Source of the DNA: Pelagibacteraceae bacterium AG-325-E23
Lineage (GTDB): Bacteria > Pseudomonadota > Alphaproteobacteria > Pelagibacterales > Pelagibacteraceae
Length of the DNA stretch: 64,000 nt
Direction of reading: 5' to 3'
Assembly: GCA_003282945.1 (NCBI GenBank)
Contig: QBYG01000005.1
Location: 1-64,000, forward strand
The position numbers and the translations under genes are program-made. This document shows positions 47,038-55,726 of this stretch, one piece after another. Within the stretch, counting starts at the first letter, position 1, and the number at the start of each line of letters is the position of its first letter. Under the pieces are notes generated by a model, which was not told the DNA's origin, made no database searches, and saw only the letters and a list, made by a program, of their open reading frames with translations.

Positions 47038-47041
47038 TTCC

Positions 47042-47063
47042 TGCTTATAGTTTGCTTATAGTT
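47042..47063. repeat. Tandem 11-mer TGCTTATAGTT x2, right copy
   Basis: Identical to 44786-44807, same orientation, 116 nt inside the right tRNA copy. The unequal distances from the two cores (73 and 116 nt) are like those of arm-type sites on the two sides of a phage attachment site. Confidence 0.9.
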
Positions 47064-47064
47064 T

Positions 47065-47082
47065 TTAGCTTAGGCAAGCTAA
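47065..47082. other. Hairpin next to the right 11-mer pair
   Basis: TTAGCTT-AGGC-AAGCTAA: a 7-bp stem with a 4-nt loop, directly after the direct repeat. A T6 run lies some 10 nt further on, so it might end transcription of gene 6, but it is not a canonical terminator. It could also be part of a recombination site. Confidence 0.4.
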
Positions 47083-47178
47083 TAATAGTGTGTTTTTTGT
47101 AAAAGCTAAATTTAAGAAAGTTAGCAATGGCTTGATAAGTATGTGAAACGTCTTAGGTTGAGTAGGGGATGCCCAGTA

Positions 47179-47261
47179 TTTCAAGACCGATGCTTTCAAC
47201 CGCTCAGCCATCTCTCCGTGTGCAAGGTTTTATTATTATTAATATATATTTCAACAATAAA
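47179..47261 (-). pseudogene. Partial tRNA-Ser copy (attR-like): 5' half and promoter
   Basis: Duplicate of tRNA-Ser(TGA) from the anticodon loop to the 5' end (47217 to 47179 on the minus strand) with its upstream promoter region. There is no 3' half, variable arm or TpsiC arm beside it, so it cannot make a tRNA. The 115 nt between it and the right 11-mer pair are noncoding. It is what remains of the original tRNA 5' end after insertion. Confidence 0.85.
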
Positions 47262-47301
47262 ATGACTTAAGAAGTTAGTCAAAATATTCAGATATTTTAA
47301 A

Positions 47302-48183
47302 ATGAACAAAAAAAATTTTAATAAAGGAGTTTTGCTTACATCCTTTGGTTCGTTTTGGTGGGGTTTTTTTGGTGTTATTTACTTTAAATATATTTCCTTT
47401 GCAGGTCATGTAGAAGTATTAATTCATAGAAGTGTTTGGACAGCTTTTGTATTAATCGTTACTACTTTTTTATTTTCTAAGTGGAGTATTTTTAAAAAAA
47501 TTCTTAATGATAAGAAGAAATTATTTATTCTTTTTATTTCTGGTTTTTTAATTTTTATTAATTGGGGAGTGTGGATTTATGCCGTTAGTGTAGATAAAAT
47601 AATTGATGCAAGTTTTGGTTATTTTATCATGCCTATCATAAGTGTATTTCTAGGTAATTTTTTTTTTAAAGAACCTATTACTAAAAAAGGAAGAATTTCG
47701 ATCTTTTTAGTAATTATTTCTGTCAGTTATTTATTGATAATAGATTTTAATTCAATTCCATGGGTAGGTTTAATTGTAGCCTTAAGTTGGAGTTTTTATA
47801 ATTTATTTAGAAAAAAAATTAACGTAGAAACTGATATTGGACTTCTTATAGAAAGTTTGTACATACTTCCTTTTGTATTAGTTGCATTTTACTTTATAAG
47901 TATAAATAACTACAACGACTTCAGTTTGACTAACCCTTCATTGATGCCATTGTTAATGTTGGCAGGACCAATGACAGTGATTCCACTTTTTTTGTATGTA
48001 AGAGGTGTTGAATTAGCTGGGTTAGGACCAGCTGGAATGATTTTTTATATTACTCCTACTTTGCAATTTATTCTTGGTTTTTTTATTTATAACGAGCAAT
48101 TTAATATAAATCAGTTAGTTAGTTTTATTTTAATATGGATTGCTGTATTTATATATCTGAAAGATATTTATGAAAAAAATTAA
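47302..48183 (+). CDS. rarD: RarD/EamA-family transporter
   Basis: 293-aa membrane protein with about ten helices in the drug/metabolite transporter superfamily. RarD-type features: SFGSFWWGFFGVIYFKYI near the N-terminus, HRSVWTAFVL, SFGYFIMPIISVFLGNFFFKE, and LGPAGMIFYITPTLQFILGFFIYNE. Substrate unknown. First gene to the right of the island; overlaps the next gene by 14 nt. Confidence 0.87.
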   Translation: MNKKNFNKGVLLTSFGSFWWGFFGVIYFKYISFAGHVEVLIHRSVWTAFVLIVTTFLFSKWSIFKKILNDKKKLFILFISGFLIFINWGVWIYAVSVDKIIDASFGYFIMPIISVFLGNFFFKEPITKKGRISIFLVIISVSYLLIIDFNSIPWVGLIVALSWSFYNLFRKKINVETDIGLLIESLYILPFVLVAFYFISINNYNDFSLTNPSLMPLLMLAGPMTVIPLFLYVRGVELAGLGPAGMIFYITPTLQFILGFFIYNEQFNINQLVSFILIWIAVFIYLKDIYEKN

Positions 48184-49168
48184 AATTTATTCTTTTTTTC
48201 TATTTGTTTTAATAAATTTTAACGTTTATGCAAATGACACTGAATTTAATGAGTGGAAAAAAAAATTTAAATTAATTGCTTTAGAAAATGGCGTGAGTTT
48301 GAAAACTATCGAAAGTACAGTTGATAAATCTATTTTTTTGAAAAATGTTATAAAATATGACAGATACCAACCAGAATTTTATGAAGATACTAAAACATAT
48401 ATTTCCAAAAGAGCTAACGCTAAAAAATTAAATTCTGGATTAAAAATTTATAATATTAACAAAACTAAAATTGATAAAATAACACAAGAATATTCTGTAG
48501 ATAAAAATTTGCTTTTATCACTTATGGGTATCGAAACTAACTTTGGTAATTATTTAGGTAAAATGGATATAGTTTCATCTTTGGCAACGTTAAGTTATGA
48601 TAAAAGGAGAAGTGAATTCTTCACATCAGAACTTGTAACTCTTCTAATTTTATTTGATAAAGGAATTATAAATCCAAATAATTATTTAGGATCATGGGCA
48701 GGAGCTTTTGGTAATTTCCAATTTATGCCCTCCACAATTAAAAATTATGCAATTGATTATAATGGAGATAAAATTATAAATTTGAAGAGTATTGAAGATT
48801 CATTTGCTTCTGCTGCTAATTACTTAAATAATATAGGGTGGGATAATAACAAACCATGTTTTTACAAAGTTGAACTTATCAACGAAACACCAAATAAATA
48901 TCTAAATACATCAGCAAAACAAATAAAACATAAAAAAAAAGTATCATATTTAAAAAAATATATCAAAAACAGTGAAAAACTTAATGACCTTGATAATTTG
49001 AAAGCTGCAATTGTGACTCCTGATTATGACATTATACCTGGTGCACAAAAATTAACTCCAGCTTATTTAGTTTTTGATAATTATGAATTAATTTTAAAAT
49101 GGAATAGATCTTTAAGATTTGCATTAGCTGTATGCACATTAAAAAACAAATTTAAAAATGCAATTTAA
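48170..49168 (+). CDS. Lytic murein transglycosylase, MltB family
   Basis: 332 aa with a signal peptide (residues about 1-21, ending YAN). The catalytic Glu is in LSLMGIETNFGNYLG, and SWAGAFGNFQFMPSTIKNYAIDYNGD is the family signature. Cleaves peptidoglycan glycan strands in the periplasm. No lipobox is obvious. It lies in the cell-wall cluster transglycosylase-rlpA-dacA and overlaps its neighbours by 14 and 11 nt. Confidence 0.92.
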   Translation: MKKIKIYSFFLFVLINFNVYANDTEFNEWKKKFKLIALENGVSLKTIESTVDKSIFLKNVIKYDRYQPEFYEDTKTYISKRANAKKLNSGLKIYNINKTKIDKITQEYSVDKNLLLSLMGIETNFGNYLGKMDIVSSLATLSYDKRRSEFFTSELVTLLILFDKGIINPNNYLGSWAGAFGNFQFMPSTIKNYAIDYNGDKIINLKSIEDSFASAANYLNNIGWDNNKPCFYKVELINETPNKYLNTSAKQIKHKKKVSYLKKYIKNSEKLNDLDNLKAAIVTPDYDIIPGAQKLTPAYLVFDNYELILKWNRSLRFALAVCTLKNKFKNAI

Positions 49169-49985
49169 ATATATTTTATATCTTTTATTTTTATCTTTAT
49201 TTGCGTGTGAGCATCATTCAAAAAATATAAATATTAAAAATAAACCTGAAGATAAAAAAACTGTTGTTCAAAAAGATAAAATTAAAATGTCATCAGACAA
49301 AAATAAAAAAAAGGAAATAATTAATATTGTTTACTCTAATAAAGGTTTTGCATTGATATATGATGAAGATGCAGATAACTCCTTGGAAAATAATTTAGAT
49401 AATAAATCGTTAAATATATTAAGTCCTAACCTACCTAATGGTACACCTGTTAGAATAACAAATATAATTAATGGAAAATCTTTAATGACTACCGTTAAAA
49501 ACAAAACTGTTTTGCCTGCTTTTTATAATTCTGTAATAACAAAGAGGATTGTTGGTGAATTATCAATCAATCCTGATGAACCTTATGTGTTTATTGAAAC
49601 TATCAATTCTAACAATTTATACGTTGCAAATGACGTAAAAACATTTGATGAAGAGAAAGAAGTTGCTAATAAAGCTCCCGTTGATGATATACTGGTTCAG
49701 AGTATAAGTTTAGAAACTGAAGTTAAAGAATCTAAGACTAATGATTTTGTAACAAATTTTAATTATATAATTAAATTTGCAGATTTTTATTTTGAAGATT
49801 CTGCTATTATGTTAAAAAATAGGTTGTTTCATGAGCATAAAATTGAGAATATCTTAATCAAAAAGTTGTCACAAAATAACTTTAGAGTTTATAAAGGCCC
49901 TTATAAAGATTTTGAAAAATTAAAAAAAGGATTTCATAATATCGAAAATCTTGATTTTGATAGCATTGAAATAATAAAACTATGA
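49158..49985 (+). CDS. Degenerate RlpA-like lipoprotein with C-terminal SPOR domain
   Basis: 275 aa. A lipobox (LFLSLFAC, C17) marks an outer-membrane lipoprotein. Middle part: LPNGTPVRITNIINGKSLMTTV matches the double-psi barrel of RlpA (LPNGTRVRVTNLxNGRS), but the usual NDRGP and the upstream ASxYG motifs are missing. The last 75 residues (YIIKFADFYFEDSAIMLKNR...FRVYKGPYKDFEKL) look like a peptidoglycan-binding SPOR domain. Position between an MltB-like gene and dacA is the normal one for rlpA, so it is the orthologue; loss of glycosidase activity but retained septal binding is my inference. Confidence 0.75.
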   Translation: MQFKYILYLLFLSLFACEHHSKNINIKNKPEDKKTVVQKDKIKMSSDKNKKKEIINIVYSNKGFALIYDEDADNSLENNLDNKSLNILSPNLPNGTPVRITNIINGKSLMTTVKNKTVLPAFYNSVITKRIVGELSINPDEPYVFIETINSNNLYVANDVKTFDEEKEVANKAPVDDILVQSISLETEVKESKTNDFVTNFNYIIKFADFYFEDSAIMLKNRLFHEHKIENILIKKLSQNNFRVYKGPYKDFEKLKKGFHNIENLDFDSIEIIKL

Positions 49986-51136
49986 GAATAAAAAATTTAT
50001 CATTAATTTTAATATTTTTATCTTTTTTTATAAAACCAGCTTTTGCTAACTTTGATGTAAATGCTAGAACTGCTATAGTACAAGATTATTTATCTGGAAA
50101 AATTTTATATGAAAAAGATGCAGACCGACAAATTTTTCCTGCTTCTATGACAAAAATTATGACCTCTATCATAGCTTTTGATCTACTCAAAAGTGGTGAG
50201 CTTTCTTTAGATGATAAGTTTTTAGTATCTGAGAATGCATGGAGATTGTCACAAGCAGGATATTCATCGATGTTTATTATGGTTGGAGATGAAATAACAG
50301 TAGAAAATTTATTAAGAGGTATTATTGTTTCATCAGGCAATGATGCTTGTATTGCTCTAGCCGAAGGCATTGCTGGCACAGAAGAAGAGTTTGCTATTAT
50401 GATGACTGAAAAGGCAAAAGAAATAGGTATGGATAATACTAACTTTTCTAATTCATCAGGAATAAATGCTCCTGACAATTTATCAACAGTTAGAGATATA
50501 TTAATTATGTCAAATTACTTGATAAAAAATTACCCAAATTATTATGACTATTACAAAGAAACTGAATTTACTTGGGACAGAACAGGCGGAGACCCAATTA
50601 AACAAGGTAATAGAAACCCTTTACTTTATAAAAATATAGGAGTGGATGGAATAAAGACAGGTTATCTTGCTTATGAAAAATATTCACTTGCTTCAACAAT
50701 CAAAAGAAATGACAGGAGAATAATTGCAGTTGGAAGTGGTTTTGTTTCGAAAAATGATAGATCGAAGCAGTCACTTAAATTACTAACATATGGTCTAACA
50801 AATTTTGACACAATCAATATTGCAAAAAAAGATGAAACATTTGATGAATTAGATGTTTGGCAAGGGACTCAAAAAAAAATTAGATCATATATAAATGAAG
50901 ATGTTTATCAAACAATTCCAAAAGCTAAAAAAAAATATCTAAAAGTATCAGTCAATTATCAAGGTCCTTTAAAAGCACCAATAATGAAAAATGACATAAT
51001 AGGCAAAGTTAAAATATTATATAAAGACGAACAAATAGGCGAATACGATCTATTAGCTTTTGAAGATGTAAAAAGACAAAATATTTTCTCTAGGTTTATT
51101 TCTTCTATAAATTTCCTAATCTGGGGTGATGTCTAA
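49982..51136 (+). CDS. dacA: D-alanyl-D-alanine carboxypeptidase (PBP5/6 family, S11)
   Basis: 384 aa with a signal peptide ending near FA-N (residue 22). All three penicillin-binding motifs are present: SMTK (S55-K58), SGN (118-120) and KTG (225-227). The C-terminal beta domain (about 285-360) ends in a weakly hydrophobic, probably amphipathic membrane anchor. Trims the pentapeptide in the periplasm. Overlaps the rlpA-like gene by 4 nt and tmk by 8 nt. Confidence 0.94.
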   Translation: MRIKNLSLILIFLSFFIKPAFANFDVNARTAIVQDYLSGKILYEKDADRQIFPASMTKIMTSIIAFDLLKSGELSLDDKFLVSENAWRLSQAGYSSMFIMVGDEITVENLLRGIIVSSGNDACIALAEGIAGTEEEFAIMMTEKAKEIGMDNTNFSNSSGINAPDNLSTVRDILIMSNYLIKNYPNYYDYYKETEFTWDRTGGDPIKQGNRNPLLYKNIGVDGIKTGYLAYEKYSLASTIKRNDRRIIAVGSGFVSKNDRSKQSLKLLTYGLTNFDTINIAKKDETFDELDVWQGTQKKIRSYINEDVYQTIPKAKKKYLKVSVNYQGPLKAPIMKNDIIGKVKILYKDEQIGEYDLLAFEDVKRQNIFSRFISSINFLIWGDV

Positions 51137-51749
51137 ATATCCCATCTTAGTATTTGAAGGTATAGAAGCTTCTGGAAAATCCACTAGCTTAAAAAAAACA
51201 ATTAAATATTTAAAAACAAAAAAAATTAAGTATGTATCATTTAGAGAACCAGGTGGCACAAAACTATCTGAGAAACTAAGATCTTTAATGCTAAATAAAA
51301 AATCAGCATTAAGCAATAAAACAGATTTATTTTTACTAATGGCATCAAGATCAGAAAATCTAGATAAAATTCTAAAAAAAAATTATAAAAAAAAAGTTAT
51401 ATTAATTGACAGATTTATTGATTCGACTTTAGCCTATCAACATTATGGAATGAAACTAGATAAAGATTTAATTTTAAAAATGAATAACTTTTTATTAGGC
51501 AATATAAGACCAAACTTTACTTTCTTAAGTATTGTAAATAAAAATAATATGCACAATAGATTAAAGTTGAGAAAAAATAAAAATAAATACGATAATTTTG
51601 ATTATAATTTTTATAATAAAGTTCAAAAAGGTTTTTTAAAAATTGCAAATAAAAACAAATCTAAATACTTAATTTTAGATACCAATAAAGATAATTTAAA
51701 AATAATTGAAAATAAATTAATTAACAAAATCGATAAAATTATAAAGTAA
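51129..51749 (+). CDS. tmk: Thymidylate kinase
   Basis: Makes dTDP from dTMP; 206 aa from ATG 51129 (MSKYPILVFEG), preferred over the GTG one codon earlier. P-loop FEGIEASGKST (Glu-Ala where many have Asp-Gly), then FREPGGTKLSEKLR and the DRF..STLAYQ segment. It ends directly against holB, in the usual dacA-tmk-holB-metG order. Confidence 0.94.
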   Translation: MSKYPILVFEGIEASGKSTSLKKTIKYLKTKKIKYVSFREPGGTKLSEKLRSLMLNKKSALSNKTDLFLLMASRSENLDKILKKNYKKKVILIDRFIDSTLAYQHYGMKLDKDLILKMNNFLLGNIRPNFTFLSIVNKNNMHNRLKLRKNKNKYDNFDYNFYNKVQKGFLKIANKNKSKYLILDTNKDNLKIIENKLINKIDKIIK

Positions 51750-52670
51750 ATGAGTGAGATAAGTAAAATGATTGGTCATAACTCTCTTTTTAATGACTTT
51801 ATTTACCTTGACCAGATACAAAAATTTCCCAATAAAATTTTATTAAATGGTCCGAAAGGTATTGGCAAAAAATTATTTGTAAATCATTTTTTAAATTATT
51901 TTTATTTAAAAGAGAACAAACAATCTTATAATTTAAAAAATTATGAATATAATTTGAGTAATAATATATCTAAACTGTTATCTTCTAACTCTCATCCCAA
52001 TGTTCTCAAAATTTATCGGAAAAATGATAAAAAAATAATTGATATAGATCAAATTAGAGAGATGTTTCAATTCACTAATCAAACCTCTTTCAATAATGAT
52101 AGAAGGTTTATAATTATTGAAAATGTTAATCTATTGGGAATTAACTCTGCAAATGCTTTATTAAAATCAATTGAAGAACCTAATAACAAAATATGCTTTA
52201 TTTTAATCAATAATTCAGAATTTAAAACTTTGGAAACTCTTAAATCAAGATGTTTAGAATTTAAATTAAATTTACTAAATTCAGAAGTAATGGAGATTGT
52301 GAATTACCACTTTGAAGCTGATATATATAAAGATATAAATTTAGATTTTGTAAACAATTATAACTCTCCATCTTTTTTAATATCATTAGTAAATTTTTTA
52401 GAAAGTAACGATTTATCAATTAAAGACAACTCTATAGAGGATCTATTGTCCTATATAATTAAAAATAAATCATATACATCTAATGATTTTATAAAAGAAT
52501 ACTTGAATTTATTTATTGAACTTTTTTTCTATAAAAATATAAACATCTCAAAGAAAATTTCATTTAAAATAAAAAAATATTTTTACCTAAAACTTTCTTT
52601 TGTTAAAAAATATAACTTAGATTTTGAGTCTTTTTTTCTAGAATTTAATGATAAATTATTAAGTGAATAA
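51750..52670 (+). CDS. holB: DNA polymerase III delta' subunit
   Basis: Clamp-loader subunit, 306 aa. AAA+ features: KILLNGPKGIGKKLFVNHFL (P-loop-like), RRFIIIENVNLLGINSANALLKSIEEPNNKICFILI, and the LKSRCLEFKL sensor. The zinc-binding cysteines of some delta' proteins are absent. It follows tmk without a gap and overlaps metG by 8 nt. Confidence 0.9.
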   Translation: MSEISKMIGHNSLFNDFIYLDQIQKFPNKILLNGPKGIGKKLFVNHFLNYFYLKENKQSYNLKNYEYNLSNNISKLLSSNSHPNVLKIYRKNDKKIIDIDQIREMFQFTNQTSFNNDRRFIIIENVNLLGINSANALLKSIEEPNNKICFILINNSEFKTLETLKSRCLEFKLNLLNSEVMEIVNYHFEADIYKDINLDFVNNYNSPSFLISLVNFLESNDLSIKDNSIEDLLSYIIKNKSYTSNDFIKEYLNLFIELFFYKNINISKKISFKIKKYFYLKLSFVKKYNLDFESFFLEFNDKLLSE

Positions 52671-54198
52671 AAATTACTACATTACTACACCAATTTATTA
52701 TCCGTCTGCAAAACCGCATATGGGCCATGCGTATTCAAGTATTATTGCTGATTTTTTTGCAAGATTAAAAAGAATACAGGGTTTTAACGTTTATTTTTTA
52801 ACTGGCACAGATGAGCATGGACAAAAAATACAACGAGCTGCAGAAGAAAAAAAAATGGATCCTTTATTATTTTGTGATGAAATTAGCAAAACTTTTAGAG
52901 ATTTATCTCGTACGTTAAATTTATCTAATAATGATTTCATAAGGACTACTGAGAAAAGACATTCGAAATCCGTTAAGAATCTCTGGAATATTTTAGAAAA
53001 AAAAGGCGAAATCTACTTATCCAAGTATTCTGGTTGGTATTCAGTCTCAGATGAAGCATTTTACACAGAAAGTGAAATTGAAGATTTAGACGGTGTAAAA
53101 ATGTCAATTAGTTCAGGTTCAAAAGTAGAGTGGGTAGAAGAAGAGTCATATTTTTTTAGATTATCAAATTGGCAAGATAAATTAATTGAGTTTTATAATA
53201 AAAATCCAGATTTTATACTACCTGAAACAAGAAAAAATGAAGTTATCAGTTTTGTTAAATCAGGATTAAAAGATTTATCTGTAAGTAGAAAATCGTTTAA
53301 TTGGGGTATAAAAGTTCCGTCTAATAAAGACCATGTTATTTATGTTTGGTTGGATGCTTTAACAAATTATCTAAGTGCTTTAAATTATCCAAATGAAAAC
53401 GATAATTTATACAAATCTTTTTGGCCTGCGGATTTACATCTTATTGGAAAAGATATATTAAGATTTCATGCTATTTATTGGCCTGCTTTCTTATTGGCTG
53501 CAGATATAGAACCCCCAAAAAGAGTATTTGGCCACGGATGGATACTTTCTGGTGATGAAAAAATGTCTAAATCTAAAGGTAACATTTTAGACCCACTTGA
53601 GATTATAGAAAATTATGGTCTAGACCCTTTAAGATATTATTTAATCAAAGAAGTTTCATTTGGCAATGACGGAAATATCTCACAAGAAAAATTAGAATCT
53701 TGTATTAATAGTGATTTAGCTAATAATTATGGAAATTTGTGTCAAAGAGTTTTGGCATTTTGTGATAAGAATGCTAACTTAAAAGTTCCAGATATAAATA
53801 ATCTAACAGAGGATGATAAGATTATTTTAGATCAATACTCTAAATACTATGATGATTTAGTAAAATATTCAGATAATCAAGATTTAAACTCATACATAAA
53901 TTTTATTGTTGAGCAGCTATTTTCAGCAAATAAGTATTTTAATGATCAAGAACCTTGGAAAAAAAAGAATGATAAATTGAGGATGAATACAATTATTTAT
54001 GTTGCTTTGGAACTAATAAGAAAAGTAACGATATTACTTTATCCTATTATACCATCATCATCTCTTAAAGTTTTAAATATATTTGGTATAAACGAGGAAA
54101 AAATTAATTTTGAAACTATAAAAGAAAACAATTATCTAAAAAAAGGTCTCAAATTAAATAAATTAGATATTTTATTTAAAAAGATTGAAAAAAAATGA
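52663..54198 (+). CDS. metG: Methionyl-tRNA synthetase
   Basis: Class I synthetase, 511 aa, starting at GTG 52663. HIGH motif HMGH (19-22, SAKPHMGHAYSSI), KMSKS loop at 300-304. The knuckle domain (YSGWYSVSDEAFYTESEI) has no zinc cysteines, so it is the zinc-free MetG2 type common in Alphaproteobacteria. No C-terminal dimerisation domain. Overlaps tatD by 4 nt. Confidence 0.96.
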   Translation: MNKNYYITTPIYYPSAKPHMGHAYSSIIADFFARLKRIQGFNVYFLTGTDEHGQKIQRAAEEKKMDPLLFCDEISKTFRDLSRTLNLSNNDFIRTTEKRHSKSVKNLWNILEKKGEIYLSKYSGWYSVSDEAFYTESEIEDLDGVKMSISSGSKVEWVEEESYFFRLSNWQDKLIEFYNKNPDFILPETRKNEVISFVKSGLKDLSVSRKSFNWGIKVPSNKDHVIYVWLDALTNYLSALNYPNENDNLYKSFWPADLHLIGKDILRFHAIYWPAFLLAADIEPPKRVFGHGWILSGDEKMSKSKGNILDPLEIIENYGLDPLRYYLIKEVSFGNDGNISQEKLESCINSDLANNYGNLCQRVLAFCDKNANLKVPDINNLTEDDKIILDQYSKYYDDLVKYSDNQDLNSYINFIVEQLFSANKYFNDQEPWKKKNDKLRMNTIIYVALELIRKVTILLYPIIPSSSLKVLNIFGINEEKINFETIKENNYLKKGLKLNKLDILFKKIEKK

Positions 54199-54956
54199 TT
54201 GATTCACATTGCCACTTAGATCACGAACCTTTAGCTCAAAATATTCAGGATGTTTTATCAAGATGCAAAAAGGAAGGAATTAAAAAAGTATTAACAATTT
54301 CTACAACACTAAGTGGTTTCCCAAAAATTTTAGAGATTGTTGATAAAGATGAAATGATATTTGGAACTTTTGGTATACATCCTCACGAAACAAACACTGA
54401 TCAAGTTTCAAAAGACGAAATAATAAGCAGAATCAAATTAAATAGTAAAATTATTGGTGTTGGTGAGACAGGTTTGGACTTTTATTACAACAATAGTGAT
54501 AAAGAAAAACAAATCACAAGTTTCAAAAATCATATTAATGCTGCATTAGAATTAAACTTTCCTTTAATTGTTCATTCTAGGAATGCTGAAGATGAAACTT
54601 ATGAAATATTAAAAAATTCAGACAAGAATTTAAAAATACTGATGCATTGTTTTACAGGTTCACTTCCATTTGCCTTAAAATTAATGGAGCTTAATTCATA
54701 TTTTTCAGCCAGTGGTATTATTACATTTAAAAACAGCAATGATCTTCAAAATACGTTTAAACAATTACCTTTAGAAAGATTACTTATTGAGACAGACAGT
54801 CCCTTTTTAGCACCTGAGCCAATGAGAGGTAAAAAAAATGAACCATCTTTTGTGCGTTATACCTTAAAAAAACTCTCGGAATTAAAAAATATTACTTCCC
54901 AGGAGCTTGATAAGATAACAACACAAAATTTTAATAGATTATTTTTTAGCCAATGA
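54195..54956 (+). CDS. TatD-family metal-dependent hydrolase
   Basis: 253-aa TIM-barrel DNase-like protein. Metal ligands are seen in IDSHCHLDH, GVGETGLDFYY, LIVHSRNAED, LMHCFTGS and IETDSPFLAPEPMRG. Family members have 3'-5' exonuclease or tRNA-related activity. Conserved place after metG; overlaps the next gene by 4 nt. Confidence 0.93.
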   Translation: MIDSHCHLDHEPLAQNIQDVLSRCKKEGIKKVLTISTTLSGFPKILEIVDKDEMIFGTFGIHPHETNTDQVSKDEIISRIKLNSKIIGVGETGLDFYYNNSDKEKQITSFKNHINAALELNFPLIVHSRNAEDETYEILKNSDKNLKILMHCFTGSLPFALKLMELNSYFSASGIITFKNSNDLQNTFKQLPLERLLIETDSPFLAPEPMRGKKNEPSFVRYTLKKLSELKNITSQELDKITTQNFNRLFFSQ

Positions 54957-55726
54957 GCTTAAAATTTACTATTTTAGGATGTGGTAGCTCCCTTGGTATA
55001 CCTAGAATTGATGGTTATTATGGAAGCTGTGATCCCAATAATAATAAAAATGTACGTTCAAGATGTTCAGCTTTAATAAGATCTAAAAATTTAAACATAC
55101 TAATTGATACTTCTCCAGATTTAAAATCTCAATTGTTAGCAAATAAAGTTAAAAATATTGATAAAGTTTTTTACACACATGCTCATGCAGATCAAACACA
55201 TGGAATTAATGAATTAAGAGTGTTCTCACTAAAAAATAGAAAAAAAATACCTATTTATGCTGACCTAATAACAAAAAAAAGTCTTACAACTACCTTTGGT
55301 TATTGTTTTAATGATTATAAAAATTATCCGTCAATTCTTGATGCGAAAACTTTAAAGAATAGACACATATTAAATGATACAAATAATAAAATTGTTATTA
55401 AATCATTAAAGGTTCATCATGGCTCAATAAAAAGTATTTGTTATATTATTAATGAAAAATGTGCCTATGCACCCGATGTCAATTATATAGATAGTAAAGA
55501 TTTAAAATATTTAAAAAATTTAAAATATTTTATTGTTGATTGTTTAAGATATAATTATCATCCAACACATTTTAATTTAGATGATGTATTAAAATTAATT
55601 AAGAAAATTAAACCCAAGAAAGCAATTCTTACAAATCTAAGCAATGAAATTGATTATAATGAAATAAAAAAAAAATTACCTAAAAATGTAATTCCTGCGC
55701 ATGATGGATTAACAGTATTAATCTAA
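54953..55726 (+). CDS. Metallo-beta-lactamase-fold hydrolase (PhnP/RNase Z-like)
   Basis: 257 aa. N-terminal FTILGCGSSLGIPRIDG, metal site YTHAHADQTHGINELR (HxHxDxxH), then VHHGSIKSICY and DCLRYNYHPTHFN. The Cys-rich loop YGSCDPNNNKN...SRCSALI resembles the zinc knuckle of PhnP-type phosphodiesterases. Substrate unknown. Position after tatD is conserved in Alphaproteobacteria. Converges on the peroxidase gene with a 9-nt overlap. Confidence 0.88.
   Translation: MSLKFTILGCGSSLGIPRIDGYYGSCDPNNNKNVRSRCSALIRSKNLNILIDTSPDLKSQLLANKVKNIDKVFYTHAHADQTHGINELRVFSLKNRKKIPIYADLITKKSLTTTFGYCFNDYKNYPSILDAKTLKNRHILNDTNNKIVIKSLKVHHGSIKSICYIINEKCAYAPDVNYIDSKDLKYLKNLKYFIVDCLRYNYHPTHFNLDDVLKLIKKIKPKKAILTNLSNEIDYNEIKKKLPKNVIPAHDGLTVLI

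Larger units (their letters stand above)
44711..47217. mobile_element. 2.5-kb integrase-less island at tRNA-Ser (probable minimal integrated element)
   Basis: The segment lies between an intact tRNA-Ser and a second copy of its 5' half plus promoter. Recombination across the 42-nt identity would excise exactly 2,507 bp and leave one intact tRNA gene. Inside each end is a tandem pair of the 11-mer TGCTTATAGTT (44786-44807 and 47042-47063), in the place where integrase arm sites would be. It carries six plus-strand small genes without recognisable housekeeping function and no recombinase, replication or packaging gene. It separates sdhE from rarD. Confidence 0.72.
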
